Shown here: in pieces, positions 18,042 through 24,877 of the stretch | Position numbering within the stretch: the stretch's first letter is position 1 | Layout: each line of letters starts with the position of its first letter | Source: CAWDVR01 sp044869805 | GTDB lineage: Bacteria > Acidobacteriota > Thermoanaerobaculia > Multivoradales > SZUA-115 | Length of the DNA stretch: 64,000 nucleotides | Assembly (NCBI GenBank): GCA_044869805.1 | Contig: JBIOXV010000088.1 | Coordinates: 1 to 64,000, forward strand | Direction of reading: 5' to 3' | The notes under the pieces: generated by a model | The model's database searches: none | What the model saw: only the letters and a program-made list of their open reading frames with translations | Told to the model about the DNA's origin: nothing | Translations under genes and position numbers: made by a program

Positions 18042-18490
18042 GGCTCGACCTCGACGCCCTCGGCGAGGGCCTCCCAGTAGGTCTCCGCCAGGCTGGTCTC
18101 GACGTCGAGCTGCGGCTCCTCGGCCGCGCTCTGCCACAGCCCTACGCCCACGCCTACCGCCAGGCCGGCGGCGAGCGCCAGGGCCGCCGCGGCGCGCATC
18201 CACGGCGGGGCGGCGCGCAGGTCCGCGCCCTCGGCGGCGGACGCGCGGGCGCGCGACGCGACTCGATGCGCGAAGCCCGGCGGCACGGCGGAGGCGGGCG
18301 GCAGCTCGAGGCCGAGCCAAGTGCCGCGCAGGCGTTCCCAGACCGCGGCCAGCTCGGGCTCGCGCGCCAGCCGCGCGGTGAGGCGCTCGGCCTCCCGCGG
18401 CGGCAGCTCGCCCGCCAGCAGGGCGACGAGCTTCGGCCCGTCTGCGTGAGCGCCGTGCTTGGGGGGGTGAGAGCGGTGCTTGGGCCTCAT
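18038..18490 (-). CDS. putative membrane anti-sigma factor
   Basis: The 150-residue protein has a cytoplasmic N-terminal part with KLVALLAGELPPREAERLTARLAREPELAAVWERLRG, an anti-sigma-type helical segment, then one membrane helix (MRAAAALALAAGLAVGVGVGLW, about residues 98-119) and an acidic periplasmic tail. It lacks the HxxxCxxC zinc motif. It lies directly between an ECF sigma gene and a Spy-like sensor with ATGA overlaps on both sides, the usual place for an anti-sigma factor. The role rests mainly on position and topology. Confidence 0.7.
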   Translation of the reverse strand: MRPKHRSHPPKHGAHADGPKLVALLAGELPPREAERLTARLAREPELAAVWERLRGTWLGLELPPASAVPPGFAHRVASRARASAAEGADLRAAPPWMRAAAALALAAGLAVGVGVGLWQSAAEEPQLDVETSLAETYWEALAEGVEVEP

Positions 18491-19101
18491 GGTTCCCCTT
18501 CCCTCGAAGAAACCCTCGGGGCGGAGGCTTCTTGCGCCGCCTCGAGGTTGCGCATCGCCCGGAAGAGACGGCTCTCGACCGCCCCCAGCGTGATGCCGAG
18601 CGCCGCGGAGATCTCACGATACGACAGGCCCTCGAAGCGGGCGAGGACGAGCACCGCCCGCTGATTGCCCGGCAGCAGGTCGATGGCACGGCGGGTCGCC
18701 CGCCAGCGGCGCCGCGCCTCGAGCGCCGCCATCGGGTCCGGCGCCCGGTCGGCGGGCTCGAAGGCGGGCGCCTCCTCCTCGCCGGGCGCCTCCAGGCGCA
18801 GGAAGCGCACCAGGCGGCGGCGGCGCAGGCGGTTCAGGCAGTAATTGACGGCGATGCGGTAGAGCCAGGTGTAGAGCTGCCCCTGGGGCTTGACCGAGGC
18901 CGCCTTGCGGTAGACCCTGAGGTAGACCTCCTGCGCGGCGTCGCGTGCCTCCTCGGCGTCACCCAGCAGGCGCTCGGCCAGCCGCAGCAAGCGCTCCTGG
19001 TAGAGCTCCACGAGCCGGGTGAAGGCGTCGGCGTCGCCCGCCGCGACGCGGGCGAGCAGCTCCCAGCCCGGATCCTCGGCCGGCTCGGCAACGGGGCTCA
19101 T
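18487..19101 (-). CDS. ECF-family RNA polymerase sigma factor
   Basis: The 204-residue protein carries sigma region 2 (DADAFTRLVELYQERLLRLAERLL, DAAQEVYLRVYRKA, YTWLYRIAVNYCLNRLRRR) and region 4 (LPGNQRAVLVLARFEGLSYREISAALGITLGAVESRLFRA), with a short linker between. It would direct RNA polymerase to a small regulon, probably including its own operon. I chose the ATG at 19101; a GTG at 19122 adds seven residues and neither has a strong ribosome binding site. It ends in an ATGA overlap with the anti-sigma gene. Confidence 0.9.
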   Translation of the reverse strand: MSPVAEPAEDPGWELLARVAAGDADAFTRLVELYQERLLRLAERLLGDAEEARDAAQEVYLRVYRKAASVKPQGQLYTWLYRIAVNYCLNRLRRRRLVRFLRLEAPGEEEAPAFEPADRAPDPMAALEARRRWRATRRAIDLLPGNQRAVLVLARFEGLSYREISAALGITLGAVESRLFRAMRNLEAAQEASAPRVSSREGEP

Positions 19102-19163
19102 CACGGTCTCGGCCGCCCCCACGCAGGTTCAACCCGCGGCGGCCGGGGAACCTGCGCTCGCAA

Positions 19164-19274
19164 CCCCTCACCCCGACCCTCTCCCCGCTCGCGCGGGGCG
19201 AGGGCGCCACCACCCAGCCGCCAGAGCCTTCTGTCCCCTCTCCCCGCTGGCGGGGAGAGGGCTAGGGTGAGGGG
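19164..19274. repeat. long imperfect inverted repeat (CCCTCACC/CCTCTCCCC type)
   Basis: The 25-base arms 19164-19188 and 19250-19274 pair with three mismatches around a 61-base GC-rich loop that itself holds CCCCGCTCGCGCGGGG. It fills the gap between the kinase stop (3 bp away) and the sigma gene. Similar CCCTCACCC...GGGTGAGGG repeats occur in many GC-rich genomes. A terminator or mRNA-end role is likely. Confidence 0.75.
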
Positions 19275-19277
19275 CTC

Positions 19278-21890
19278 TTACGCGCTGAGCTTGTCGAGCT
19301 CGTGCGCCAGCGCGTCCACCTTGGCGAAACGGCCCTCGGGCTTCTTGGCCAGACAGACGAGGATGATCTGCTCGAGCTCGCGCGGCATCTCGGGCCAGAA
19401 GCTGCTGGGCAGCGGCGGCTGGTCCTGGAGGTGCTGCATCACCACCTGCATGGGGTTGTCGCCGGAGAACGGCAGGCGGCCGGTGAAGATCTCGTAGAGC
19501 ACCACGCCGGTCGAGTAGATGTCGGCGCGGCCGTCGACCTCACGGCCCTCGAGCTGCTCCGGGGCCATGAACTGCGGCGTGCCGACGATCCAGCCCTGCT
19601 GGGTGTGGCCGGCCGTCTGCCGCGCCACCGGCCGCGCGATGCCGAAGTCCATCAGCTTGGCGTTGCCGGCCTGGTCGAGGATCAGGTTGTCGGGCTTGAT
19701 GTCGCGGTGGATCACGCTCTGGGCGTGCGCCGCGGCGAGGCCGGCGCAGAGCTGCTTGGCGACGCGCAAGCCGGCCGAGAAGGGCAGGCGGTCGGTCTGG
19801 TCGAGCATGTAGCGCAGGGTGACGCCCCGCACGTACTCCATGGAGATGAAGTGCACGCCGTCGAGCTCGCCGAAATCGAAGGTGCGCAGCACGTTGGGGT
19901 GGGTGATCTTGCGCGCCAGGCGCAGCTCGTCCTTCAGGCGATCGAGCTGCACCGGGTCCTCCCACGCCTGGCGGCGCAGGACCTTGAGCGCCACCAGGTC
20001 GTCGAGGTCGCGGTCGCGCGCCTTGTAGACGATGCCCATGCCGCCGGAGCCGAGCTGGGCGAGGATCTCGAAGCGCGAGCCCAGGAGCTTGCCCGGGCCG
20101 AGCTCGGAGAGCGCCGCGCTCCTGGTGGTGATGCGGGTGGGGGCCGCGGCGGCCTCCGCGTCGACGCCGGTCAGCCGTGCGGCCTCCTCGCCCCGCACCA
20201 CGAAGTACGGCATCGGGTTGACAACCCCGCGCTGCGAGGCGGCCTGGATGCCGGCCGAGGAGAGCAGCTCCGAGAGCTCGTCGTGGACCTCGCGGGAGAG
20301 CACCAGCTCGCCGGGGGTCGCCTCGCGCATCAGCGATTCGAGCTTCTGCACCGGCAGGCCGAGCAGGGCCGCCGTCGGCACGTCCTGATGGGCGACCGAG
20401 CCCACCGTCACGGTGCCGGCGGCGAGCGCCACCAGCGGCTCGGCCGGCTCGTCGAAAGCATCCTCGGGAGCGCCGACCGCGGCCACGATCTCCGCCGCTG
20501 CGGCCAGCGCGCGGCTCGACTTGCCGTCGCCGTCGAAGGTGGCGATCAGGCGGTGGCCGAGCGGCGCCTGCAGGCGGCCGTGGCGCGCGGAGACGGCGGC
20601 CTCGGCGCGGCGCAGGTCGCGGGTCAGGCGGCGCAGGGTCTGCTCGGGGTCGTTCGACGCCTCCTTGCGGGCGTAGCGGCGCAGCTCGGCGGCGAGCACC
20701 GTCACGTTCTTGAGCTGCGGCGCCGCGGCCGCCGCCGCCGCTTTGGCGGGCTCGGGCAGGGTGCGCGACAGGTCGCCCAGGTAGCTCTCCATGTCGCGCT
20801 TCTCGCGCAAGTCGGAGAGCAGTTGGTTGAAAGTGGAAGCGAGCTGCCCCACCTCGTCGCTGCGCTCGACCTTGACCTTCTGGTTGTAGTCGCCCTGGCG
20901 GGCGGCCTCGGCGCTCGCCGCCAGGCGCCGTACCGGCCCCAGCGTGCGCCGCGACAGGGCGAAAGAGAGCATCGAAGCGGCCACCAGGGCGAGCAGGCCG
21001 GCGGCGAGCAGCACCCACTGGATGCGGCGGAAGGGCGCGAGCTGCTGGTTGAGCGAGGCGAGGGCCACGGTGGCGCCCACTGGCTGCCGGTTGGGGTCGA
21101 GCAGCGGCGTCAGCCGCGCCACCCACGGTTCGCCGGAGAGCTCGACCTCGAACTTGCCGCCCTCCGGGCCGGCGGCGAGCGCCGCCTGGCCGCGGCTGCT
21201 GCGCACCGCGGTCAAGAGGTCCCGGATCGCGTTGCTGCCCAGCGTGGCGGTCGCCTCCTGCGGGCCGTTGGTCATCGTCAGGTAGGCCACCTCGGCGCCG
21301 CTGGCCTTCGCCAGGTCGCGCGCCGCGTTCTCGTCGATCTCGAAGCCGACGACGTGGTAACCCTCGATGCCGGTGCCGGTCTCCATCGGCACCACGGTCA
21401 CGTTGTAGAGCTTGCCCTCGTCGGCCCACAGGCCGACCTCCGGCTGCTGGCGCTGCATGGCGCGGGCGACGAGCGGCCGGCGGGCCATCTCGGTGCCGCC
21501 GGTGGCGCCGCGCGGCACGCCGGTGAACACCCGGCCGTCGCGATCGAGCACCACGGCGAAGTCGAATCCGAGGTCGTTCTGGCGCGAGCGGAGCTGGTCC
21601 TCGATCGACGCACGGTCGGCGTTGGCCAGACCCTCGGCCACGTAGGCCACCAGCAAGGGGTCGCGGAAGGCGCTGGTCAGCCGCTTGAGCTCCTGCTGGT
21701 TCTGGCGCTGCAGGTTGTCTTGCGCCACGGCGGCGCGGTCGAGCGCCTCGTCCACGGAGCGGCGCGCGATGGTGTTCGACAGCGTGACGGTCAGGATCAC
21801 CGCCGCGCCGACCGCCAGCGCGACCAGCGAGGCGGTGATCAGGAAGATGCGAGTGCCGAGCGAGAGGCCGAAGCGGCGCTTATCCGTCAT
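19278..21890 (-). CDS. membrane Ser/Thr protein kinase with sensor, HAMP and cyclase-like domains
   Basis: The 870-residue protein has, in order: a membrane helix (about 12-38), an extracytoplasmic Cache-like sensor (about 40-285), a second membrane helix (about 290-312), a HAMP segment (RLAASAEAARQGDYNQKVKV...), a class III nucleotide-cyclase-like domain (about 385-560; NVTVLAAELRRYA, AGTVTVGSVAHQDV, LLGLPVQKLESLMREATPGE) and a C-terminal kinase (about 603-868). Kinase motifs are complete: GSGGMGIVYKA, ALKVL, HRDIKPDN, DFG, GTPQFMAPEQL. In the cyclase-like part the usual metal-binding Asp motif (FADI) reads AAEL, so it is probably an inactive regulatory domain. The kinase would signal envelope conditions to phosphothreonine readers such as FHA proteins, two of which are in this window. 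It starts 11 bp inside the end of the cupredoxin gene. Confidence 0.93.
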   Translation of the reverse strand: MTDKRRFGLSLGTRIFLITASLVALAVGAAVILTVTLSNTIARRSVDEALDRAAVAQDNLQRQNQQELKRLTSAFRDPLLVAYVAEGLANADRASIEDQLRSRQNDLGFDFAVVLDRDGRVFTGVPRGATGGTEMARRPLVARAMQRQQPEVGLWADEGKLYNVTVVPMETGTGIEGYHVVGFEIDENAARDLAKASGAEVAYLTMTNGPQEATATLGSNAIRDLLTAVRSSRGQAALAAGPEGGKFEVELSGEPWVARLTPLLDPNRQPVGATVALASLNQQLAPFRRIQWVLLAAGLLALVAASMLSFALSRRTLGPVRRLAASAEAARQGDYNQKVKVERSDEVGQLASTFNQLLSDLREKRDMESYLGDLSRTLPEPAKAAAAAAAPQLKNVTVLAAELRRYARKEASNDPEQTLRRLTRDLRRAEAAVSARHGRLQAPLGHRLIATFDGDGKSSRALAAAAEIVAAVGAPEDAFDEPAEPLVALAAGTVTVGSVAHQDVPTAALLGLPVQKLESLMREATPGELVLSREVHDELSELLSSAGIQAASQRGVVNPMPYFVVRGEEAARLTGVDAEAAAAPTRITTRSAALSELGPGKLLGSRFEILAQLGSGGMGIVYKARDRDLDDLVALKVLRRQAWEDPVQLDRLKDELRLARKITHPNVLRTFDFGELDGVHFISMEYVRGVTLRYMLDQTDRLPFSAGLRVAKQLCAGLAAAHAQSVIHRDIKPDNLILDQAGNAKLMDFGIARPVARQTAGHTQQGWIVGTPQFMAPEQLEGREVDGRADIYSTGVVLYEIFTGRLPFSGDNPMQVVMQHLQDQPPLPSSFWPEMPRELEQIILVCLAKKPEGRFAKVDALAHELDKLSA

Positions 21891-22587
21891 AGCGGTCCCG
21901 GCGCTCCTTGGCGTAGGCCTGGCCCTGCTTGTTGGTGTGCTGCGGCACTCGCGCGCGGACCACCGTCAGGCGCACCTCGGGCGGCGCCGCGCCGGCCTTG
22001 ACCTCGGCGGTCCAGGGGTCGGCCTGCGGGTGCCACACGGTCAGCTTGCCGCCGCCCTCGGGCAGGCCGGCGAGGAGGAAGGCGCCCTTGCTGTCGGCCG
22101 CGTCGGAGTACGCGGTGTCGAGGACCAGCACGTAGCCCACCATGGTGTGATGGACATTGCAGAACACCCGCACCACCCCGGCGCTGTTGAAGGTCCACGA
22201 CTTGCCCGGCCCCTTCGAGTACAGGCCGAGGTCGAAGCGGTTGGCGCCGGAGACCGAGAAGACGTTGTGCAGGATGGGGTCGAAGTTGGGGAACTTGACC
22301 GTCGAGCCGCGCGGCACGGCGAGCACCGTGGGCACGAACTCCTTGCCGCGGGTGCTCATCTCGGCGGTGACCGGCGCCGGTCGGGCCACGGTGGAGGCAT
22401 GGGGCTGGAAGGAGGCGATCGCCTGTCGCGCATCGGCGAGCTCGGGGGCGGCCTTGCCTTCCTTGTTCAGGAACACGACGCGGCCCGACACCTGGGCGGA
22501 CCAGGCGGGCGGCGCGGCCAGCCCGAAGAGACAGAGGCACGCCGGGAGCAGGCAGACTGGGAGCCGGCCTCGTAATCGCTTCCTCAT
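21880..22587 (-). CDS. secreted cupredoxin (plastocyanin-like) copper protein
   Basis: The 235-residue protein has a signal peptide (MRKRLRGR..., long hydrophobic stretch, AWSA) and one cupredoxin domain: AVPRGSTVKFPNFDPILHNVFS, with the first His ligand near residue 106, and VRVFCNVHHTMVGYVLV near 141, with the Cys, His and Met ligands. These four residues form a type 1 copper site for electron transfer. The C-terminal part (GLPEGGGKLTVWHP) resembles a carboxypeptidase-regulatory or Ig-like fold, as in methylamine-utilisation-type cupredoxins. The ATG at 22587 has GAGGA upstream. Its end overlaps the kinase start by 11 bp, tying copper redox chemistry to kinase signalling. A nested palindrome begins 15 bp upstream of the start codon. 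Confidence 0.85.
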   Translation of the reverse strand: MRKRLRGRLPVCLLPACLCLFGLAAPPAWSAQVSGRVVFLNKEGKAAPELADARQAIASFQPHASTVARPAPVTAEMSTRGKEFVPTVLAVPRGSTVKFPNFDPILHNVFSVSGANRFDLGLYSKGPGKSWTFNSAGVVRVFCNVHHTMVGYVLVLDTAYSDAADSKGAFLLAGLPEGGGKLTVWHPQADPWTAEVKAGAAPPEVRLTVVRARVPQHTNKQGQAYAKERRDRYDG

Positions 22588-22602
22588 CCGAGAATCCTCG
22601 CG

Positions 22603-22742
22603 CCTGTGAATCAATCTGCTGCGCGGACTGGGCGCTGCGTCGCGGGTCCTCCCGAGAATCCTCACCTACTTCCGTGTAGGCTCCGGTTCCCGGGTCCTCC
22701 CGCTCCTTGCGCGCAGCCCGCTCGCGACGATTGCTTCACAGG
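22603..22742. repeat. nested palindromic element, copy B
   Basis: Outer arms CCTGTGAATCAATC (22603-22616) and GATTGCTTCACAGG (22729-22742) pair at 13 of 14 positions. They do not resemble the arms of copy A. The 67-bp core at 22641-22707 is 62/67 identical to copy A, and one arm difference is compensated (G-C in A, A-T in B). It sits just upstream of the cupredoxin-kinase genes, so it is probably in their leader or promoter. Confidence 0.75.
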
Positions 22743-22972
22743 CTCTCAACGAATGCCGGGCGCTCGACCTCGCTCTGGCCGGGATGAACGGCGTCATGGT
22801 AGCACGAGGGCGGATGGCGACTACCCTGCCGGAAGTCAGGGCGAAGACCCGCATTTTCGCAGGCCCTCGCGCCCTCGGAGGACCCGGCGCCGGCGCGATT
22901 GCCAAGGCCGGATGCCTCGCATCTCCAGGCACTTGCGCTCGGCATCCGGGCGACGCGGCGGGCCAGGCCGGC

Positions 22973-22978
22973 TAGAAT
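22973..22978 (+). promoter_or_regulatory. candidate -10 box, LuxE-like gene (leaderless)
   Basis: TAGAAT ends 8 bases before the GTG at 22987, and no Shine-Dalgarno sequence lies in between. This fits leaderless transcription. No strong -35 box is evident. The 244 bp between element B and the gene otherwise hold no convincing feature. Confidence 0.4.
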
Positions 22979-22986
22979 CTCCCGCC

Positions 22987-24075
22987 GTGCCGACCGACCC
23001 CGCCACCCTGCGCCAGCGCATCGCCCGCTTCCTCGCCGACGCCGCGGCCGACGACTTCGACCGCCTGGCGCTCGCCGCCTTCGCCTTCCAGCTCGAGCGC
23101 GTGGAGCCCTACCGCGCCTGGTGCCGGAGACGCGGGGTGACCGTCGAGGGTGTCGAGAGCTGGCGCCAGGTCCCCTGGGTGCCCACCGCCGCCTTCCGCA
23201 GCCTGGAGCTGGCCGCCGAGCCGGCGGTCGAGACCTTCCGCAGCAGCGGCACGACGGGCGGGGCCGAGTCGCGGAGCGTGCACCACCAGCCCTACCCCGA
23301 GCTCTACCGCGCGGCGATCGACGCCTCGTTCCCGCGGTTCTGCCTCCCTTTCGCCGGCCGGCCGCCGGTCCTGTCGCTGATTCCGGCGCGCGCCACGCTG
23401 CCGGACTCGAGCCTCTCGTTCATGGCCGAGCACGTGCTCGAACGGTATGGCGGGGAGGGCAGCCTCACGGCCTTCGGCGCCCGCGGGGTGGACTTCCCGT
23501 CCCTGCGCTCGTGGTGCTCGGCCCGCCAGCGCGACCGCCGGCCGGCGCTGGTGCTGTCGACGGCGCTCGCCCTGGCGCAGGCGCTCGATCGGCTGGAGCG
23601 GCTGGACCTGCGCTTCCGCCTGCCGGCCGGCACGGTGGTGTTCGAGACCGGCGGCTTCAAGGGCCGGGCGAGCGAGGTGACGCGCGCCGACCTCCTGGCC
23701 CGGCTCGGCGAGCGCCTGGGCGTACCGGCCGGGCAGGTGGTGCGCGAGTACGGGATGACGGAGCTCTCGAGCCAGTGCTACACCAGTACGCTTCTCGGGC
23801 AAGCGCTTTCGGGTCGCGACCCGGACCTGTTCGTGGCGCCGCACTGGGTGCGGGTGCGGGTGCTGGAGCCGGTGACGCTCGCCGAGGCGCCGGCCGGGGA
23901 GCCGGGGCTGATCGCGGTCCTCGACCTCGCGAACCTGGGCTCGGCGGTACACGTGCTGACCGAGGACCTGGGAGTCGCCGAGGGCGAGGGCTTCCGGCTG
24001 GTGGGGCGGGCGGAGGGGGCGCAGCTCCGGGGGTGCTCGCTGGCGGCGGAGGAGCTGGGGCACCGGCCGCGCTGA
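22987..24075 (+). CDS. LuxE-like acyl-protein synthetase (adenylate-forming)
   Basis: The 362-residue protein has ANL-superfamily features in a short LuxE-type frame: FRSSGTTGG near residue 82 (P-loop), FETGGFKGR near 220 and EYGMTELSSQ near 256 (adenylate-binding motif), plus a late LVGRAEG. LuxE activates a fatty acid as acyl-AMP and transfers it to its own Cys before reduction by LuxC. A LuxC-like reductase lies 0.8 kb downstream on the same strand with a VOC gene in reverse between them. No luxA, luxB or luxD is present, so the pair probably makes fatty aldehydes for another purpose. The GTG start is supported by the box at 22973 and by the family N-terminus. Which acid is used cannot be read. 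Confidence 0.82.
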   Translation: MPTDPATLRQRIARFLADAAADDFDRLALAAFAFQLERVEPYRAWCRRRGVTVEGVESWRQVPWVPTAAFRSLELAAEPAVETFRSSGTTGGAESRSVHHQPYPELYRAAIDASFPRFCLPFAGRPPVLSLIPARATLPDSSLSFMAEHVLERYGGEGSLTAFGARGVDFPSLRSWCSARQRDRRPALVLSTALALAQALDRLERLDLRFRLPAGTVVFETGGFKGRASEVTRADLLARLGERLGVPAGQVVREYGMTELSSQCYTSTLLGQALSGRDPDLFVAPHWVRVRVLEPVTLAEAPAGEPGLIAVLDLANLGSAVHVLTEDLGVAEGEGFRLVGRAEGAQLRGCSLAAEELGHRPR

Positions 24076-24098
24076 GGGGCTCCCTCCCGCGCGCTTTC

Positions 24099-24262
24099 GG
24101 CGGGTCCGGGGGCTCCCAGGCCGGGGACCGGCTTCGCGCCGGGCGGACTTTGAGGGTCAGGCGCTCGCCTGCGCTTCGAGCGCGCCTGATCGGCCGTTTC
24201 CTCTCGCCATTGTGCAATGCGCGCTCTCACAGCTCCCCGGCCTGGGAGCCCCCGGACCCGCC
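24099..24262. repeat. 29-bp perfect inverted repeat with nested hairpins
   Basis: Arms 24099-24127 and 24234-24262 are perfectly complementary over 29 bases around 106 bases. The loop carries smaller palindromes: CCGGCTTCGCGCCGG right after the left arm, and GGTCAGGCGCTC against GAGCGCGCCTGATC. It lies between the convergent LuxE-like and VOC genes, and its right arm encodes the last dozen codons of the VOC protein. A bidirectional terminator or non-autonomous mobile element are both possible. Confidence 0.8.
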
Positions 24263-24718
24263 TTGCGCGCCCCCCGGGGAGGCAGACCGGAGGATTGCTC
24301 GGGTGAGCTGCGTCGGTTCGACTTTGCTCCACAAGCCGAGGAGGTTCCCCTCCGGGTCGCGGAAGCTCGCGAAGTGGCCGAAGGTGCCCACGGCGCGAGG
24401 GGCCGCCTCGATCGACCCGCCCGCGGCCTCGATCGAGGCGAGAACTTCCGTGAGCGGCGATCCGCTGATGTGGATCATCAGCAGCGGGTGAGCCGCGCCG
24501 ATCGTCGCCGGGTCGCCCAGGCCGCCTTGGATGGCTCCGGGCAGGTCGCGGGGCGACGGCGAAGCTGGTGCCTCCGTCCGCAGCTTGAAATAGGTCGAGC
24601 CGGCCCAGGAGACAGCTTCGGCCTCCCAGGCGAAGACCTCGCGGTAGAAGGCCGCGAGCCGCACCGGGTCGCGGGCCGGGATCTCGAAGTGGCTCACCGT
24701 GGCGCGAAGCGCGGGCAT
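24227..24718 (-). CDS. glyoxalase/VOC-superfamily protein
   Basis: The 163-residue protein holds two beta-alpha-beta-beta-beta modules typical of VOC proteins: VSHFEIPARDPVRLAAFYREVFAW near the start, and ASIEAAGGSIEAAP with FGHFASFRDPEGNLLGLW near residues 95-132. The His of SHFEI and the Glu of DPEGN sit at usual metal-ligand positions. VOC proteins include glyoxalases, dioxygenases and antibiotic-binding proteins; none can be singled out. The last 20 or so residues, Gly/Ser/Gln-rich, come from the right arm of the inverted repeat at 24099-24262 and do not belong to the fold. It is antisense to, and between, the LuxE-like and LuxC-like genes. Confidence 0.82.
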   Translation of the reverse strand: MPALRATVSHFEIPARDPVRLAAFYREVFAWEAEAVSWAGSTYFKLRTEAPASPSPRDLPGAIQGGLGDPATIGAAHPLLMIHISGSPLTEVLASIEAAGGSIEAAPRAVGTFGHFASFRDPEGNLLGLWSKVEPTQLTRAILRSASPGGAQGGSGGSQAGEL

Positions 24719-24771
24719 CTGCAACACGATATCAACCAGCTCACCCGGGCTCGTGAGGCAGCCAACCAGCC

Positions 24772-24870
24772 TGTAGGGGCGACCCTCGGGGTCGCCCTGT
24801 CCCGGGCAGCCACGAGGGCTGCCCCTACAAGTCGCCCTGCCTTGGGCCGGCACGAGGGCTGCCCCTACAA
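24772..24870. repeat. REP-like palindrome pair with 40-bp tandem duplication
   Basis: GTAGGGGCGACC-CTCG-GGGTCGCC and GGGCAGCC-ACGA-GGGCTGCCCCTAC face each other (24772-24830), a REPIN-like arrangement with GTAG feet. Its second half (24791-24830) is repeated directly at 24831-24870 with about five changes. The last bases TACAA feed into a TACAAT box 6 bases before luxC-like ATG. Confidence 0.7.
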
Positions 24871-24871
24871 T
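24866..24871 (+). promoter_or_regulatory. candidate -10 box of LuxC-like gene, formed by the repeat
   Basis: TACAAT, made by the repeat end CCCCTACAA plus the next base, ends 6 bases before the ATG at 24878. There is no ribosome binding site, so leaderless expression is plausible. If real, the repeat supplies the promoter of the downstream gene. Confidence 0.4.
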
Positions 24872-24877
24872 CCGAGC

